From NCBI RefSeq assembly GCF_014489575.1, contig NZ_CP060789.1:3720001-3784000 (forward strand): a stretch of DNA of 64,000 bases, read 5' to 3'. Of the stretch, positions 10,597 through 19,567 are shown piece after piece. Origin of the DNA: Tessaracoccus defluvii. Lineage in GTDB: Bacteria > Actinomycetota > Actinomycetes > Propionibacteriales > Propionibacteriaceae. The notes beneath the pieces were generated by a model that was given only the letters and a program-made list of their open reading frames with translations, did not search any database and was not told where the DNA came from. Position 1 is the first letter of the stretch. The number at the start of each line of letters is the position of its first letter. A program made the translations under genes and the position numbers.

Positions 10597-11148
10597 CCGC
10601 TGATTATCGCGAACCGACCGCGCGAGGCCGGCGCGGTCCGCGTCTGTGTTCCCGTGAAGGGGAGGCCAACTTCACGCGCGGGCTCATCGCCGGCCTCTGA
10701 TCAGGGGTGTCAAGGGCTGCATGGGGCAACGCGCGGCCGACTAGGTGCTTTGGTCGGTGTCGGCCGCGTCGTGGGTCGCGGTTCGATGCCGCGGAGCCTT
10801 GTGGACTACGAAAGGAACAACGTCCGATTGGTGATCTTCCCGCATAACCACGCGGAAGGACCACGGCAATGAACATCACCGACTTTCGGCTCTCCCGGCG
10901 ACGACTCACCCTCCTCGACGGCGGTGACCTGATCGACCCGTCCACCGGCGAGGTCTTCTAGCATCGGCCAGAGAGCATCGCCAGACGTTGCGACGTTCGC
11001 GTGCGTCCGCGAGGACGCAGTCGACTTCGTCGGGTCAGGGCACAGATCGATGGGCGAACCGCGACCACCGCCGGCCCGGATCAGTCCGGGTCAGCTCCGA
11101 TGCTGGCACAGTAGGGGGACAGCCCCCGACGAAGAGAGCATCCTCAGC
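10597..11148. other. 552-bp intergenic region before the type I RM operon
   Basis: This stretch separates the leftward helical protein from the rightward hsdM and should contain both promoters. The only protein-like frame is the 30-residue one at 10869-10961. No tRNA, insertion sequence or strong hairpin is apparent. Confidence 0.5.
10869..10961 (+). CDS. possible 30-residue small protein upstream of hsdM
   Basis: An ATG at 10869 is preceded by GGAAGG about 9 nt upstream and opens a short frame (ITDFRLSRRRLTLLDGGDLI) ending in TAG at 10961. The composition looks protein-like and the start signal is reasonable. It could be a leader peptide or the remnant of a longer gene. No family is recognised. 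Confidence 0.35.
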   Translation: MNITDFRLSRRRLTLLDGGDLIDPSTGEVF

Positions 11149-12663
11149 GTGACCATCAATGGCAATGCCCAACACCTGACCCAACCCGAGCTAGAAAGGA
11201 CGCTGTGGGCTGCAGCGAATGCCTTGCGCGGCCCGGTGGACGCAGGGGACTTCAAGGCATACGTCTTCCCTGTCATGTTCTTCAAATGGGTGAGCGACAA
11301 CTGGGACTACCGACACGCCCGGGCGGCTTCTGATTGGGGCGACGACCTGACCCCGGAGATCGAGTACGCCGACTACCAGCCGTTCGTCGTCCCGAACGGC
11401 TGCCATTGGTCCGATGTCCACGGCACTGCGGTCAACGTCGGCGCGAAGCTCGGCGACGCTCTGGACCGTATCCAGGAGGCTAATCGTGACTTGGCCGGCG
11501 TGTTCGGTGACGTGCAGTGGGCCAACACCGACAGGCTCCCCGAGTCGGCGCTGACCGCCCTGCTGGACGTCTTTCACCCGCTGCGACTCGACCCCGACCA
11601 CGTCTCGGGCGACCTGCTTGGCAACGCGTACGAGTACCTGTTGCGGGAGTTCGCGGAGGCTTCCGGCAAGAAGGCCGGCGAGTTCTTCACCCCGCGACAT
11701 GTTGTGCACCTATTGGTGAAGATCCTCGCTCCGAAGCCAGGCGACGAGGTGGTCGACCCAGCGTGCGGGTCCGGCGGCATGCTCGTCGAGACGGTCAACG
11801 CAGTGCGTGAGTCGGGCGGTAACCCGGACTCTCTGCGGCTCCACGGTCAAGAGATCAACCTGACCACGTCGGCGATCGCGAAGATGAACCTTTACCTTCA
11901 TGGCCTGGAGGATTTCGAGATCCGCCGCGGCGACACCTTCCGAGATCCGAAGTTCACCGAACGCGGACGCTTACGCAAGTTTGATGTGGTGATCGCCAAT
12001 CCGCCCTTCAGCCTGCAGAACTGGGGCGCCAGCGCGTGGGCGAACGACCAGTGGGGACGCGTGCTGTGCGCGGTGCCGCCGGCGAAGAACGGCGACTACG
12101 CGTGGATCCAGCACATGATCGCTTCGATGAAGGATGACACGGGACGCGTCGGCGTCGTCATGCCCCACGGGGTGCTATTCCGTGGCGGGAAGGAGGGCGA
12201 GATCCGCCGGTGCCTGCTCGAGAAGGACCTGCTAGAAGCAGTCGTCGGCCTGCCGAACAACCTGTTCTACTCAACCTCGATCCCCGTGTGCCTGCTGATC
12301 TGGCGCAAGACCAAGGCCGAGGGGCGAAAGCGTCGCGTGCTGTTCGTTGACGCTTCGAAGCGGTTCTTGCCGGGCAAGAACCAAAACTCGCTGTCGGACG
12401 CCGACGTGGAGGCCGTCTACGACGCCTACGTCCGCGGTGAGGACATCGACGGCGATGGCGGGCTGAACCTCCGCTTCGTCGCGCTGGACGAGATCGAAGG
12501 CAACAACTTCGACCTCAACATCGGCCGATACATCCAGTCAGCCGCGACAGCCGAGGTCGACGTCGAAGCAGCCCTGGCGGCGTACCGAGACGCCCGCGAA
12601 GAGCTGCGTGCGGCTGAGCGGGTTCTAGACGCCAAGCTGAAGGCGGCGGGCTTCGATGCGTGA
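11149..12663 (+). CDS. hsdM: type I restriction-modification DNA methyltransferase subunit
   Basis: This 504-residue subunit transfers methyl groups from S-adenosylmethionine to adenine within the site chosen by HsdS. The N-terminal helical domain (LERTLWAAANALRG, FFKWVSDNWD) is typical of HsdM. The SAM-binding motif I reads DPACGSGGML at about residues 203-212 and the catalytic motif IV is NPPF at about 284. GTG 11149 is chosen over an upstream start at 11050 because the intervening residues are not HsdM-like. It overlaps hsdS by 8 bp, so the two are translationally coupled in one operon with an Mrr-like gene and hsdR. No motif residue is missing. Confidence 0.95.
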   Translation: MTINGNAQHLTQPELERTLWAAANALRGPVDAGDFKAYVFPVMFFKWVSDNWDYRHARAASDWGDDLTPEIEYADYQPFVVPNGCHWSDVHGTAVNVGAKLGDALDRIQEANRDLAGVFGDVQWANTDRLPESALTALLDVFHPLRLDPDHVSGDLLGNAYEYLLREFAEASGKKAGEFFTPRHVVHLLVKILAPKPGDEVVDPACGSGGMLVETVNAVRESGGNPDSLRLHGQEINLTTSAIAKMNLYLHGLEDFEIRRGDTFRDPKFTERGRLRKFDVVIANPPFSLQNWGASAWANDQWGRVLCAVPPAKNGDYAWIQHMIASMKDDTGRVGVVMPHGVLFRGGKEGEIRRCLLEKDLLEAVVGLPNNLFYSTSIPVCLLIWRKTKAEGRKRRVLFVDASKRFLPGKNQNSLSDADVEAVYDAYVRGEDIDGDGGLNLRFVALDEIEGNNFDLNIGRYIQSAATAEVDVEAALAAYRDAREELRAAERVLDAKLKAAGFDA

Positions 12664-13861
12664 GGGGTGGGACAGGCTGCAGTTCCACGATGTGGTGACG
12701 CTGGACGTCCGAAAGACATCTGTTCTCGACGGAAAGGAGTACCCGATCGTCGGCGTCTTGGCGTACGGACGGGGCTTGCTCTACCGCGATCCGGTGTCAA
12801 GAGCTTCAACGAGCTATCGAGAGCTGAACAGCATCCGGCCAAACCAGTTGATCTTCAGTAAGTTGAAGGCCTTCGAGGGAGCAATCACGGTTGCGCCGGG
12901 GGATCTGGCCGAGTCCTATGCTTCCAGCGAGTTTCCGACGTTCACTGCCACGGCTCGTGTCCTACCGGCGTTCTTACGCCTCATGACCCAGCGCTCCGAA
13001 CTCTGGAAGGCAATGGCCGCCAACTCGAGAGGTCTTGGCGGGCGGCGGGAGCGTCTCAACCCCATCGACTTCCTGGCAATGTCTGCGTCCTTCCCGCCGC
13101 TTCCGGAGCAGCAACGCATCGTCGACCTGATGGGCACACTTGATGACACCATTGCGGCAGCGGAACTACGGCTGCAGGCGGCCGTCGACCAGCTCCGAAG
13201 TCTCCGAGCCCTAACGTTTGCCGCCGGCAAATTCACAACCGGCCGGGACGCCTTCGATATCCTGATCGGCGTTCAGCGCAACCCGACGCGTGCTGGGGGT
13301 GCAAGGCAGATTCGCTACCTCCGGTCCGCCAATGTAACATTCGGCCGCCTCAACCTCTCGGATGTCTACGAGATGTCCTTCTCCCCGCAGGAGCAAGCGA
13401 AGTACTCGCTGATCCCCGGCGACGTTCTGGTTTCAGAAGGCAGCGCGAGTGAAGCGGCGGTCGGTGCACCCTGTCGGTGGATTGGGGAGCTGGAGGGCCC
13501 GGTCTGCTTTCAGAACACCCTCTTGAGATATCGAGCTCGACCCCACGTCTCTAGTCCAAGCTTCGTCGATCACTGGTGCGCCTGGGCATATGAGTCGGGC
13601 CACTTCCGTGAGGTCGCGGGAGGCTCGAACATCAAACACATAGGGGCGCGACGTGCAGAACAGATGCAGGTCCGGCTTCTTCCGTTCGACGACCAGGAAA
13701 CCGCTATGGCCCCCCTCGATGCGGCGGGCGACATCGTGCGCATGGCACAGGACCACGTGGCCACGCTGGCTCAAGTCCGCTCCGCCATATTGGCGGCACT
13801 GCTCACAGGGGAGCATGAAATTCCGGAGTCCTACGACGAGTTGATGGGGGTGGCGTCGTGA
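12656..13861 (+). CDS. hsdS: type I restriction-modification specificity subunit
   Basis: This 401-residue protein selects the DNA target for the HsdM and HsdR subunits. It has the usual two-half layout: a first target-recognition domain (about 1-140), a conserved helical spacer (PPLPEQQRIVDLMGTLDDTI), a second recognition domain (about 185-350) and a second spacer ending in AAALLTGEHEIPESY. The recognition domains cannot be read to a sequence by eye. ATG 12656 lies inside the end of hsdM, and the stop overlaps the next start (13858), so the operon is tightly coupled. Confidence 0.93.
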   Translation: MREGWDRLQFHDVVTLDVRKTSVLDGKEYPIVGVLAYGRGLLYRDPVSRASTSYRELNSIRPNQLIFSKLKAFEGAITVAPGDLAESYASSEFPTFTATARVLPAFLRLMTQRSELWKAMAANSRGLGGRRERLNPIDFLAMSASFPPLPEQQRIVDLMGTLDDTIAAAELRLQAAVDQLRSLRALTFAAGKFTTGRDAFDILIGVQRNPTRAGGARQIRYLRSANVTFGRLNLSDVYEMSFSPQEQAKYSLIPGDVLVSEGSASEAAVGAPCRWIGELEGPVCFQNTLLRYRARPHVSSPSFVDHWCAWAYESGHFREVAGGSNIKHIGARRAEQMQVRLLPFDDQETAMAPLDAAGDIVRMAQDHVATLAQVRSAILAALLTGEHEIPESYDELMGVAS

Positions 13862-14913
13862 CGAGCGTGTGGGTGGTGCGGGCGGGTAATCGTGGCCAGT
13901 CGGAGGACTTCAACTTCGAGCGAGGCCGCGCGACGATCGGCTGGCCGGAGATCGGCGACCTGTCGGTGTGCTCGTCGCGGGAGGCGGTGCGACATCTCGT
14001 GGATCAGGCCTACCCCGGCGACAATACGCAGCGGTTGGCCGTCTACGCGGGCCAGTTGTGGGCGTTCCGTCAGGGCGTCCAGCCGGGCGATTTGATCGTG
14101 ATGCCGTTGAAGACCAAGCCGGGGTACCTGGCGTTCGGGCGCTGCACCGGCGGCTACGCGTACGACTCGTCAGCCCTCAGTGACCGACGCCACTTCCTGG
14201 CTGTCGACTGGCAGCCTGAGCCGGTGTCGCGCGCAGTGTTGAGGGACGACCTGTTGGCGATGGTGAACGGGGCGATGACGGTGTTCAGCCCGTCTCGCAA
14301 CCACGCGGCGGCTCGGCTGGAGGCGGTCGCAGCGGGTGGCGCAGACCCGGGCGTCGGCGTCCCAATGCCTATTGCGAGCCCCTTGCCGTCGCCGTCGTCG
14401 GCTGACGTGGCGGTGGCTGATCCGCCGCAGGTCCCGACGTTGGATGCGATCCGGGACCGTGTGAGAGCGCGGATCGTGGAGGATTTCGGTCAGCACAAGC
14501 TGACCCATCTGGTCGCCGACGTGTTGACGGCGCTGGGGTTCGTGTGCGAGGTGTCCCCGGCCGGCCCCGATCAGGGCATCGACATTCGCGCGGGTCGCGG
14601 TCCGCTGGGCCTGGACGCTCCGATCATCGTGGAAGTCAAGTCGGAGCCCACGGCGGTGGGTGCTCTGGTCATGCGCGGCCTGCACAGCGCGATGAGCAAG
14701 AACAACGCGCCGCAAGGGCTGCTGGTGGCGATGGGTGGCATCACCGCCCCCGCGAAGAAGGAGTTTGAGTCGCTGCGCACGATCATCCAGGTCTGGGACG
14801 CCGAAGCCCTCCTCGACCAGTTGTTTGCCACGTACCCCCTGCTGCCCGACCCGACCAAGGCGGCCCTGCCGCTCAAGCAGGTCTGGGTACTGGACGACGA
14901 CACGGAGGCCTGA
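13858..14913 (+). CDS. Mrr-like restriction endonuclease inside the type I RM operon
   Basis: A 351-residue protein with two parts. The N-terminal half (VWVVRAGNRGQSEDFNFERG, GDLIVMPLKTKPGYLAFGR) resembles the Mrr-associated N-terminal domain that may sense DNA. The C-terminal half is an Mrr-type PD-(D/E)XK nuclease: GIDI with D about 242, then VEVK with E259 and K261, followed by GLLVAMGGITAPAKKEFE. It overlaps hsdS by 4 bp and is followed by hsdR after one base, so it is co-translated with the type I system. A solitary Mrr-type nuclease often cuts modified DNA, so it could complement hsdR against phages with methylated genomes. That role is an inference. Confidence 0.88.
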   Translation: MTSVWVVRAGNRGQSEDFNFERGRATIGWPEIGDLSVCSSREAVRHLVDQAYPGDNTQRLAVYAGQLWAFRQGVQPGDLIVMPLKTKPGYLAFGRCTGGYAYDSSALSDRRHFLAVDWQPEPVSRAVLRDDLLAMVNGAMTVFSPSRNHAAARLEAVAAGGADPGVGVPMPIASPLPSPSSADVAVADPPQVPTLDAIRDRVRARIVEDFGQHKLTHLVADVLTALGFVCEVSPAGPDQGIDIRAGRGPLGLDAPIIVEVKSEPTAVGALVMRGLHSAMSKNNAPQGLLVAMGGITAPAKKEFESLRTIIQVWDAEALLDQLFATYPLLPDPTKAALPLKQVWVLDDDTEA

Positions 14914-14914
14914 C

Positions 14915-17900
14915 GTGGCCGGCATGACCGAACACAACTCCGTTCAGCAGCCGCTTGTGGACGAGCTGGTGCGGCTGGGCTGGTCGTACTTCACTGGCAA
15001 GAGCCTGGACCGCCAGTTGGAGCAGGTCTTCATCGAGTCCGAGGTGGTCGACGCACTGGTGCGCCTCAACCCGGACGTGGCGGAGGTGCCAGCAAGGGCT
15101 TTCGAGGTGGTGAAGCTGCTGAGGAACTTGACATTCCAGGTGGACGACGAGGGTCTGGTTGAGACGAATCGTGACGCGATGTCCTGGCTGCGGGGGCTGC
15201 AGACGCACAAGTTCGTTGGCGCGGACGCCTTCCGTCCAGTCCGGCTGATCGACTTCGAGAACCCCGCGAACAACCGCTTCGCGGTGGCGGATGAGGTGTC
15301 TTTCGGGTCGCCGGGGAGCAATGCGCGGTTCGACATCGTCCTGTTCGTCAACGGGTTGCCGTTGGTGGTCGGGGAGACGAAGACGGCGTTCAAGCAGAAA
15401 GTGAGCTGGATCACCGCCGCGAACGAGGTCGCCGACCACTACGAGACGAAGTCCGCGCCGTTCTTCACCACCAACGTGTTCAGCTTCGCCACCGAGGGCC
15501 GAGAGCTCATGTACGGGGCCACGGGTGCCCGGGTGGAGCACTGGATGACGGCGGGTCCGACGAAGGACCACCCACTGCTGAGCGACGTGCTGGCGGCAGC
15601 CAGGTGGCTGTTGGCGCCGGCGACGGTGCTGAAGTTCCTGAACTCGTTCACCTTGTTCGAGACCCCGGAGGACAACTCGGGGTCGGCGTCCCTGATCAAG
15701 TTGATCGCCCGGTACATGCAGTTCGAGGCAGTTGAGCTGATGGTGGGTCGCGCCCACGAGGGACAATCGCGACGCGGCCTGATCTATCACACGCAAGGGT
15801 CGGGGAAGACGCTGGCGATGGTGTTCGCGGCCGGGCAGCTGTTGCAGGATCCGGTGTTGGCGAATCCGACGGTTGTGCTCGTCGCCGACCGGGTCGATCT
15901 GGTGCGCAACGCGTGGGACCAGTTCCGCACCACGCACATGCCACGGCTGCTCGCGCCGGCGACGGCGAAGGCGTTGCAGGACACCCTTGGTGCGGCGGAC
16001 CGGCGGGGCCTTATCTTCATGACCGTCCACAAGTTCGCGGGGGCGGCATCCGACCTGAACACTCGCGGCAACATCGTCGTTCTGGTCGATGAGGCGCATC
16101 GCACCCAGGAAGGCAACCTGGGGTTGACGATGCGGGCGGCTCTACCGAACGCATTGTTCTTCGCGTTCACGGGGACGCCGATCGCCAAGCTGGACCGCAA
16201 CACCTTCGCGACCTTCGGTGACCCCGCCGACGAGAAGAAGACGCTGCACGCCTACACCTCGGACCAGTCGATCGCGGACGGCATGACGGTGCCGATCCAC
16301 GTGGACCCGCGGCTGGTGACCTTTCAGCTGGATAAGGACGCGGTCGACGAGGCGTTCAAGGAGTTGACCGACGCCGAGGATCTGGACGAAGAGTCGGCCG
16401 AGGTGCTGGTCCGCCGGGGTTCGCGCGTTGATGTCGTGTTCGCGAACCCGGCGCGCATGGAGGCTGTCTGCGCTGACATCGTCGACCACTTCTACTCGAC
16501 GATCGACCCGCTCGGGATGAAGGCGCAGGTCGTCGTGTTCGATCGGGCAGCGTGCGTGGCCTACCACAAGCAGCTCACCCACCTGCTGGAGCAGCGGCAC
16601 GCGCAGGGGCATCCGTTGGACGAGGCGGCCGTCGTGATGCATGTCACGAACGCGAAGGGGGAGGACGAGGAGTGGGCGCAGCACCGACGCAGCGAGGCGG
16701 AGGAAGGAGAGTTGTTGCGGCGGTTCCGCACCCACGGTGATCCGCTGAAGGTCCTGGTGGTCACGTCCAGGTTGGGCACGGGCTTCAATGCTCCGATCGA
16801 GGCGGCGATGTATCTCGACAAGCCCATGAAGGACCACACGCTGTTCCAGACCATCACACGCACCAACCGAACGTGGCGCAACCCGGAGACCGGCCAGGAG
16901 AAGCGGTACGGGCTGGTCGTCGACTATGTCGGGTTAGGGTCGGGCTTCGCCCGGGCCATGGCGCCCGCCAACGGCGATCAGGACCCACGGAGCGTCGAGG
17001 TGGACGCCCTCATCGACCAGTTCGAAGCCGAACTGGACGCGACGATGCGGTGGTTCGCGGGCATTGACCACACCGTGATCGCGTCGACCACGCTGCTGGA
17101 GTGCCAGCAGCGGATCGCGAAAGAGAAGGACCAGGAAGCCTTCGTCACGAGCTTCCTGCTGCTGGAGGGCATCTGGGAGGCTTGCTGGCCACACCTCCGG
17201 CTGCGGGCCCACACGGAGGCGTACCGGTTCCTCGCCAAGATCTACGCGTCGATCGCACCAGTGGGGCCGCGCCTCGACCTGGTGTGGACGCGGCTCGGCG
17301 CCAAGACCCTCGACATCGTCTTCGAGCACATGACCGACGTGAAGGTCACCCAATCCAACGCGGTCGTCGTGGCGGACGCTGACACGATCCGCAGGCTGGA
17401 AGAGGAAGGGCTCCTGCCGGGCCTGGAAGAGGTTGAACACAAGACCGCCAACGAGGTCCTCGACACGCTGTACGCGCGGCTCAAGAAGCGGCTGGAGGGC
17501 CCCAACGGGGACCACCCGGTGTACCAGTCGCTCGCGGAGCGTCTGGAGAACCTGCGGCAGCGGACCATCGCCGAGGCGCAGCAGTCGATCGAGTGGCTGC
17601 GCGAGGCGTTCACTCTCGCCAAGGACGTCACGGCCGCGGAGAAGGCGGAGGACGAGGCTGGAGTTGATGGGCTGAACCTACTGCCCGACCCGAACGTGTT
17701 CGCTCTGACTCAGATCTTCTTGGAGTATTCGACTCCGGACATGCCGGTCATGATTGAGCGCGTTGTCGAGGAGGTGGACTCGATCGTCAAGGAGGTCACG
17801 GCGGGCAACGCCGGCTGGGCCTCTACCCAGAAGGGCGACATGGCGGTCCGCAAAGAAGTCCGGCTCGTGCTGAAGGACAAGGGCCTCCACACCGTTCCCG

Positions 17901-17944
17901 GCCTGTTCGACAGGGCCTACGAGTACATCGCAGAGCATTACTGA
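14915..17944 (+). CDS. hsdR: type I restriction enzyme motor and nuclease subunit
   Basis: This 1,009-residue subunit translocates and cleaves unmodified DNA. GTG 14915 is chosen because GGAGG lies 7 nt upstream; the frame is open further up inside the previous gene. The N-terminal nuclease domain has FDIVLFVNGLPLVVGETK, with E about 153 and the Lys two residues on. The superfamily 2 motor follows: Walker A TQGSGKT at about 294, DEAH at about 391, FTGTP at about 418, and late motifs VVTSRLGTGF and ITRTNR. The C-terminus is the helical region that docks on HsdM. All expected motifs are present, so the operon looks functional. It converges on the broken gene at 17959-18607. Confidence 0.95.
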   Translation: MAGMTEHNSVQQPLVDELVRLGWSYFTGKSLDRQLEQVFIESEVVDALVRLNPDVAEVPARAFEVVKLLRNLTFQVDDEGLVETNRDAMSWLRGLQTHKFVGADAFRPVRLIDFENPANNRFAVADEVSFGSPGSNARFDIVLFVNGLPLVVGETKTAFKQKVSWITAANEVADHYETKSAPFFTTNVFSFATEGRELMYGATGARVEHWMTAGPTKDHPLLSDVLAAARWLLAPATVLKFLNSFTLFETPEDNSGSASLIKLIARYMQFEAVELMVGRAHEGQSRRGLIYHTQGSGKTLAMVFAAGQLLQDPVLANPTVVLVADRVDLVRNAWDQFRTTHMPRLLAPATAKALQDTLGAADRRGLIFMTVHKFAGAASDLNTRGNIVVLVDEAHRTQEGNLGLTMRAALPNALFFAFTGTPIAKLDRNTFATFGDPADEKKTLHAYTSDQSIADGMTVPIHVDPRLVTFQLDKDAVDEAFKELTDAEDLDEESAEVLVRRGSRVDVVFANPARMEAVCADIVDHFYSTIDPLGMKAQVVVFDRAACVAYHKQLTHLLEQRHAQGHPLDEAAVVMHVTNAKGEDEEWAQHRRSEAEEGELLRRFRTHGDPLKVLVVTSRLGTGFNAPIEAAMYLDKPMKDHTLFQTITRTNRTWRNPETGQEKRYGLVVDYVGLGSGFARAMAPANGDQDPRSVEVDALIDQFEAELDATMRWFAGIDHTVIASTTLLECQQRIAKEKDQEAFVTSFLLLEGIWEACWPHLRLRAHTEAYRFLAKIYASIAPVGPRLDLVWTRLGAKTLDIVFEHMTDVKVTQSNAVVVADADTIRRLEEEGLLPGLEEVEHKTANEVLDTLYARLKKRLEGPNGDHPVYQSLAERLENLRQRTIAEAQQSIEWLREAFTLAKDVTAAEKAEDEAGVDGLNLLPDPNVFALTQIFLEYSTPDMPVMIERVVEEVDSIVKEVTAGNAGWASTQKGDMAVRKEVRLVLKDKGLHTVPGLFDRAYEYIAEHY

Positions 17945-17958
17945 CGGCGGATCGCGGC

Positions 17959-18607
17959 CTATCCCAGGAGGCTAAGGGCGACCAACGCGCCGGCAGCTAG
18001 CCAGGGCCCGAAGGGGAAGTTGGCTCGCCGGCGGCGGAACGGGGTGGCAAGGACGGCCGCTAGCTAGACAGGCAATCAGGAAGGCCCACCACGCGACGGA
18101 AAGGCTGACCGCTGCGGTTGCTGCACCAATGATCAGGATGTACTTGCCGTCACCCCAACCGAAACCGCCGGGCCGAACCCGGTCGAGGATCCAGAAGACG
18201 ACGAACGCGACCAACCCGCCGACGGCGGCTTGGATGGCGATGTTGAGGTCGCCACTGATGAGAGCGGCGGCTCCCACTCCCACCGCGACGACCACGCCGT
18301 GGGCGGAGAGAAGGCGGTTGGGCAGTCGGCGGACGTCAAGGTCGATCGCAGACAACCATGGACCGAACCAAGCGAGTGGCAGGGTCGGCAGGAGCAGCGG
18401 CCAGCGCTCAACTCCGAACCGACAGGCAATGAGCCCGCTGGCCGCCGCCGTCGCGAGGGGGAGCCACCAGCGAGACCCGGGCGGGGGTTCGCCGACTTCG
18501 TCGTCGCGACGGTAGCGCAGGGCGTCGAGCGGCCACCTGACCATCAGGCCGATGGCCGCGCCGAGCACCGCGAGCGCGGCGGTGAGGAGCGGGTCGTAGC
18601 CGGACAT
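17959..18607 (-). pseudogene. prepilin-peptidase-like (A24) membrane protein broken by a 4-bp duplication
   Basis: The frame from ATG 18607 encodes a polytopic membrane protein with both A24 aspartyl-peptidase signatures: IDLDVRRLPNRL (about residue 90) and GWGDGKY (about 155). After LIACLA the frame fails at CTAGCTAG (18060-18067) and gives an unrelated tail ending at 17972. Removing one CTAG restores AAVLATPFRRRRANFPFGPW and a hydrophobic tail ending in TAG at 17959-17961. The gene is therefore complete except for a 4-bp tandem duplication. The ATG overlaps the TAA of a small upstream gene by one base once the insertion sequence is removed, so it was the last gene of the cysteine-peptidase operon. 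Confidence 0.8.
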
Positions 18608-18636
18608 TACTGCGACCCTTGCTGCTGCCTGTGGCT

Positions 18637-18644
18637 GGATATCG
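18637..18644. repeat. left target-site duplication of the ISL3 element
   Basis: The 8 bp GGATATCG at 18637-18644 are repeated exactly at 22091-22098, immediately outside the two terminal inverted repeats of the ISL3-family element. Eight base pairs is the usual ISL3 duplication length. Confidence 0.9.
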
Positions 18645-18823
18645 GGCTCTTCGCGGTTCGTGGTGAATGACCCTGCTGTGGCGGGTATTCACGCTATGAG
18701 TATTTGACCGTGTGAGCGCCGTTGGTTCTCGCGTTAGGGCGCCACTGGATATTGCCTCTGGGCGCCGGGGTGTGGTGCCGGTGAGCGCCACCGGTGGTCC
18801 GGGTGGCGCTCACCGGCTGTGGG

Positions 18824-19567
18824 TTAGGTGGTGGCGGTGTGTTCGCGCATGTTGGTGCCGCCGGTTTCGATCCAGATGGTGTTGTGGACGATGCGGTCCA
18901 TGATCGCGTCGGCGTGGACGCCGGAGCCGAGGCGCTGGTGCCAGTCCTTCTTCGCGTACTGGGTGCAGAACACGGTGGAGACGGCGTCGTAGCGGCGTTC
19001 GAGGAGTTCCAGGAGCATGCTGCGGGTGCTGTCGTCGGGTGGGTCGAGGAGCCATTCGTCGATCACGAGCAGCGTGAACGCGGCGTACTTGCGCAGGAAC
19101 TTCTCCTTCCCGGCGGGCCGATCCTTAGCTGAGGCCCAGGCTTCCTCGAGGTCGGGCATGCGTATGTAGTGCGCCCGGTATCGGTGCTGGCAGGCCTGTT
19201 TCGCCAGCGCGGAGCCGAGATACGACTTCCCGGATCCGGTGAAGCCTTGGAACACGACGTTCTGCTGCCTGGTGATGAAGGCGCAGGTGCCGAGTTGGGC
19301 GATCACCCCGCGGTCCAGGCCACGTTGTTCGACCAGGTCGAGGCGGCGGAAGTCGGCGTTCGGGTAACGCAGCCCGGCCCGGCGGATCAGGCCTTCGACC
19401 TTGCCGTGGGTGAAGGTGGCGTGGGCGTCGTCGACGGCGAGTTTGATGCGTTCTTCGAACACCATCCCGAGGGTGAGGGTGTCGTCCTGGGTTTCCAGGG
19501 CGTCGACCAGGCAGGTGGCGCCGATCTCGCGGAGCTTGCGTTTGGTCTCGGTATCGATCCGGGTCAT
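18824..19567 (-). CDS. istB: IS21-family helper ATPase IstB
   Basis: A 247-residue AAA+ helper that loads and activates the IstA transposase at target DNA. Walker A is GFTGSGKSYLGSALA at about residue 110 and Walker B is LLVIDEW at about 170. The ATG overlaps the istA stop by 4 bp (ATGA), the usual coupling in IS21. Length and motifs are normal, so the gene looks functional. Confidence 0.95.
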   Translation of the reverse strand: MTRIDTETKRKLREIGATCLVDALETQDDTLTLGMVFEERIKLAVDDAHATFTHGKVEGLIRRAGLRYPNADFRRLDLVEQRGLDRGVIAQLGTCAFITRQQNVVFQGFTGSGKSYLGSALAKQACQHRYRAHYIRMPDLEEAWASAKDRPAGKEKFLRKYAAFTLLVIDEWLLDPPDDSTRSMLLELLERRYDAVSTVFCTQYAKKDWHQRLGSGVHADAIMDRIVHNTIWIETGGTNMREHTATT

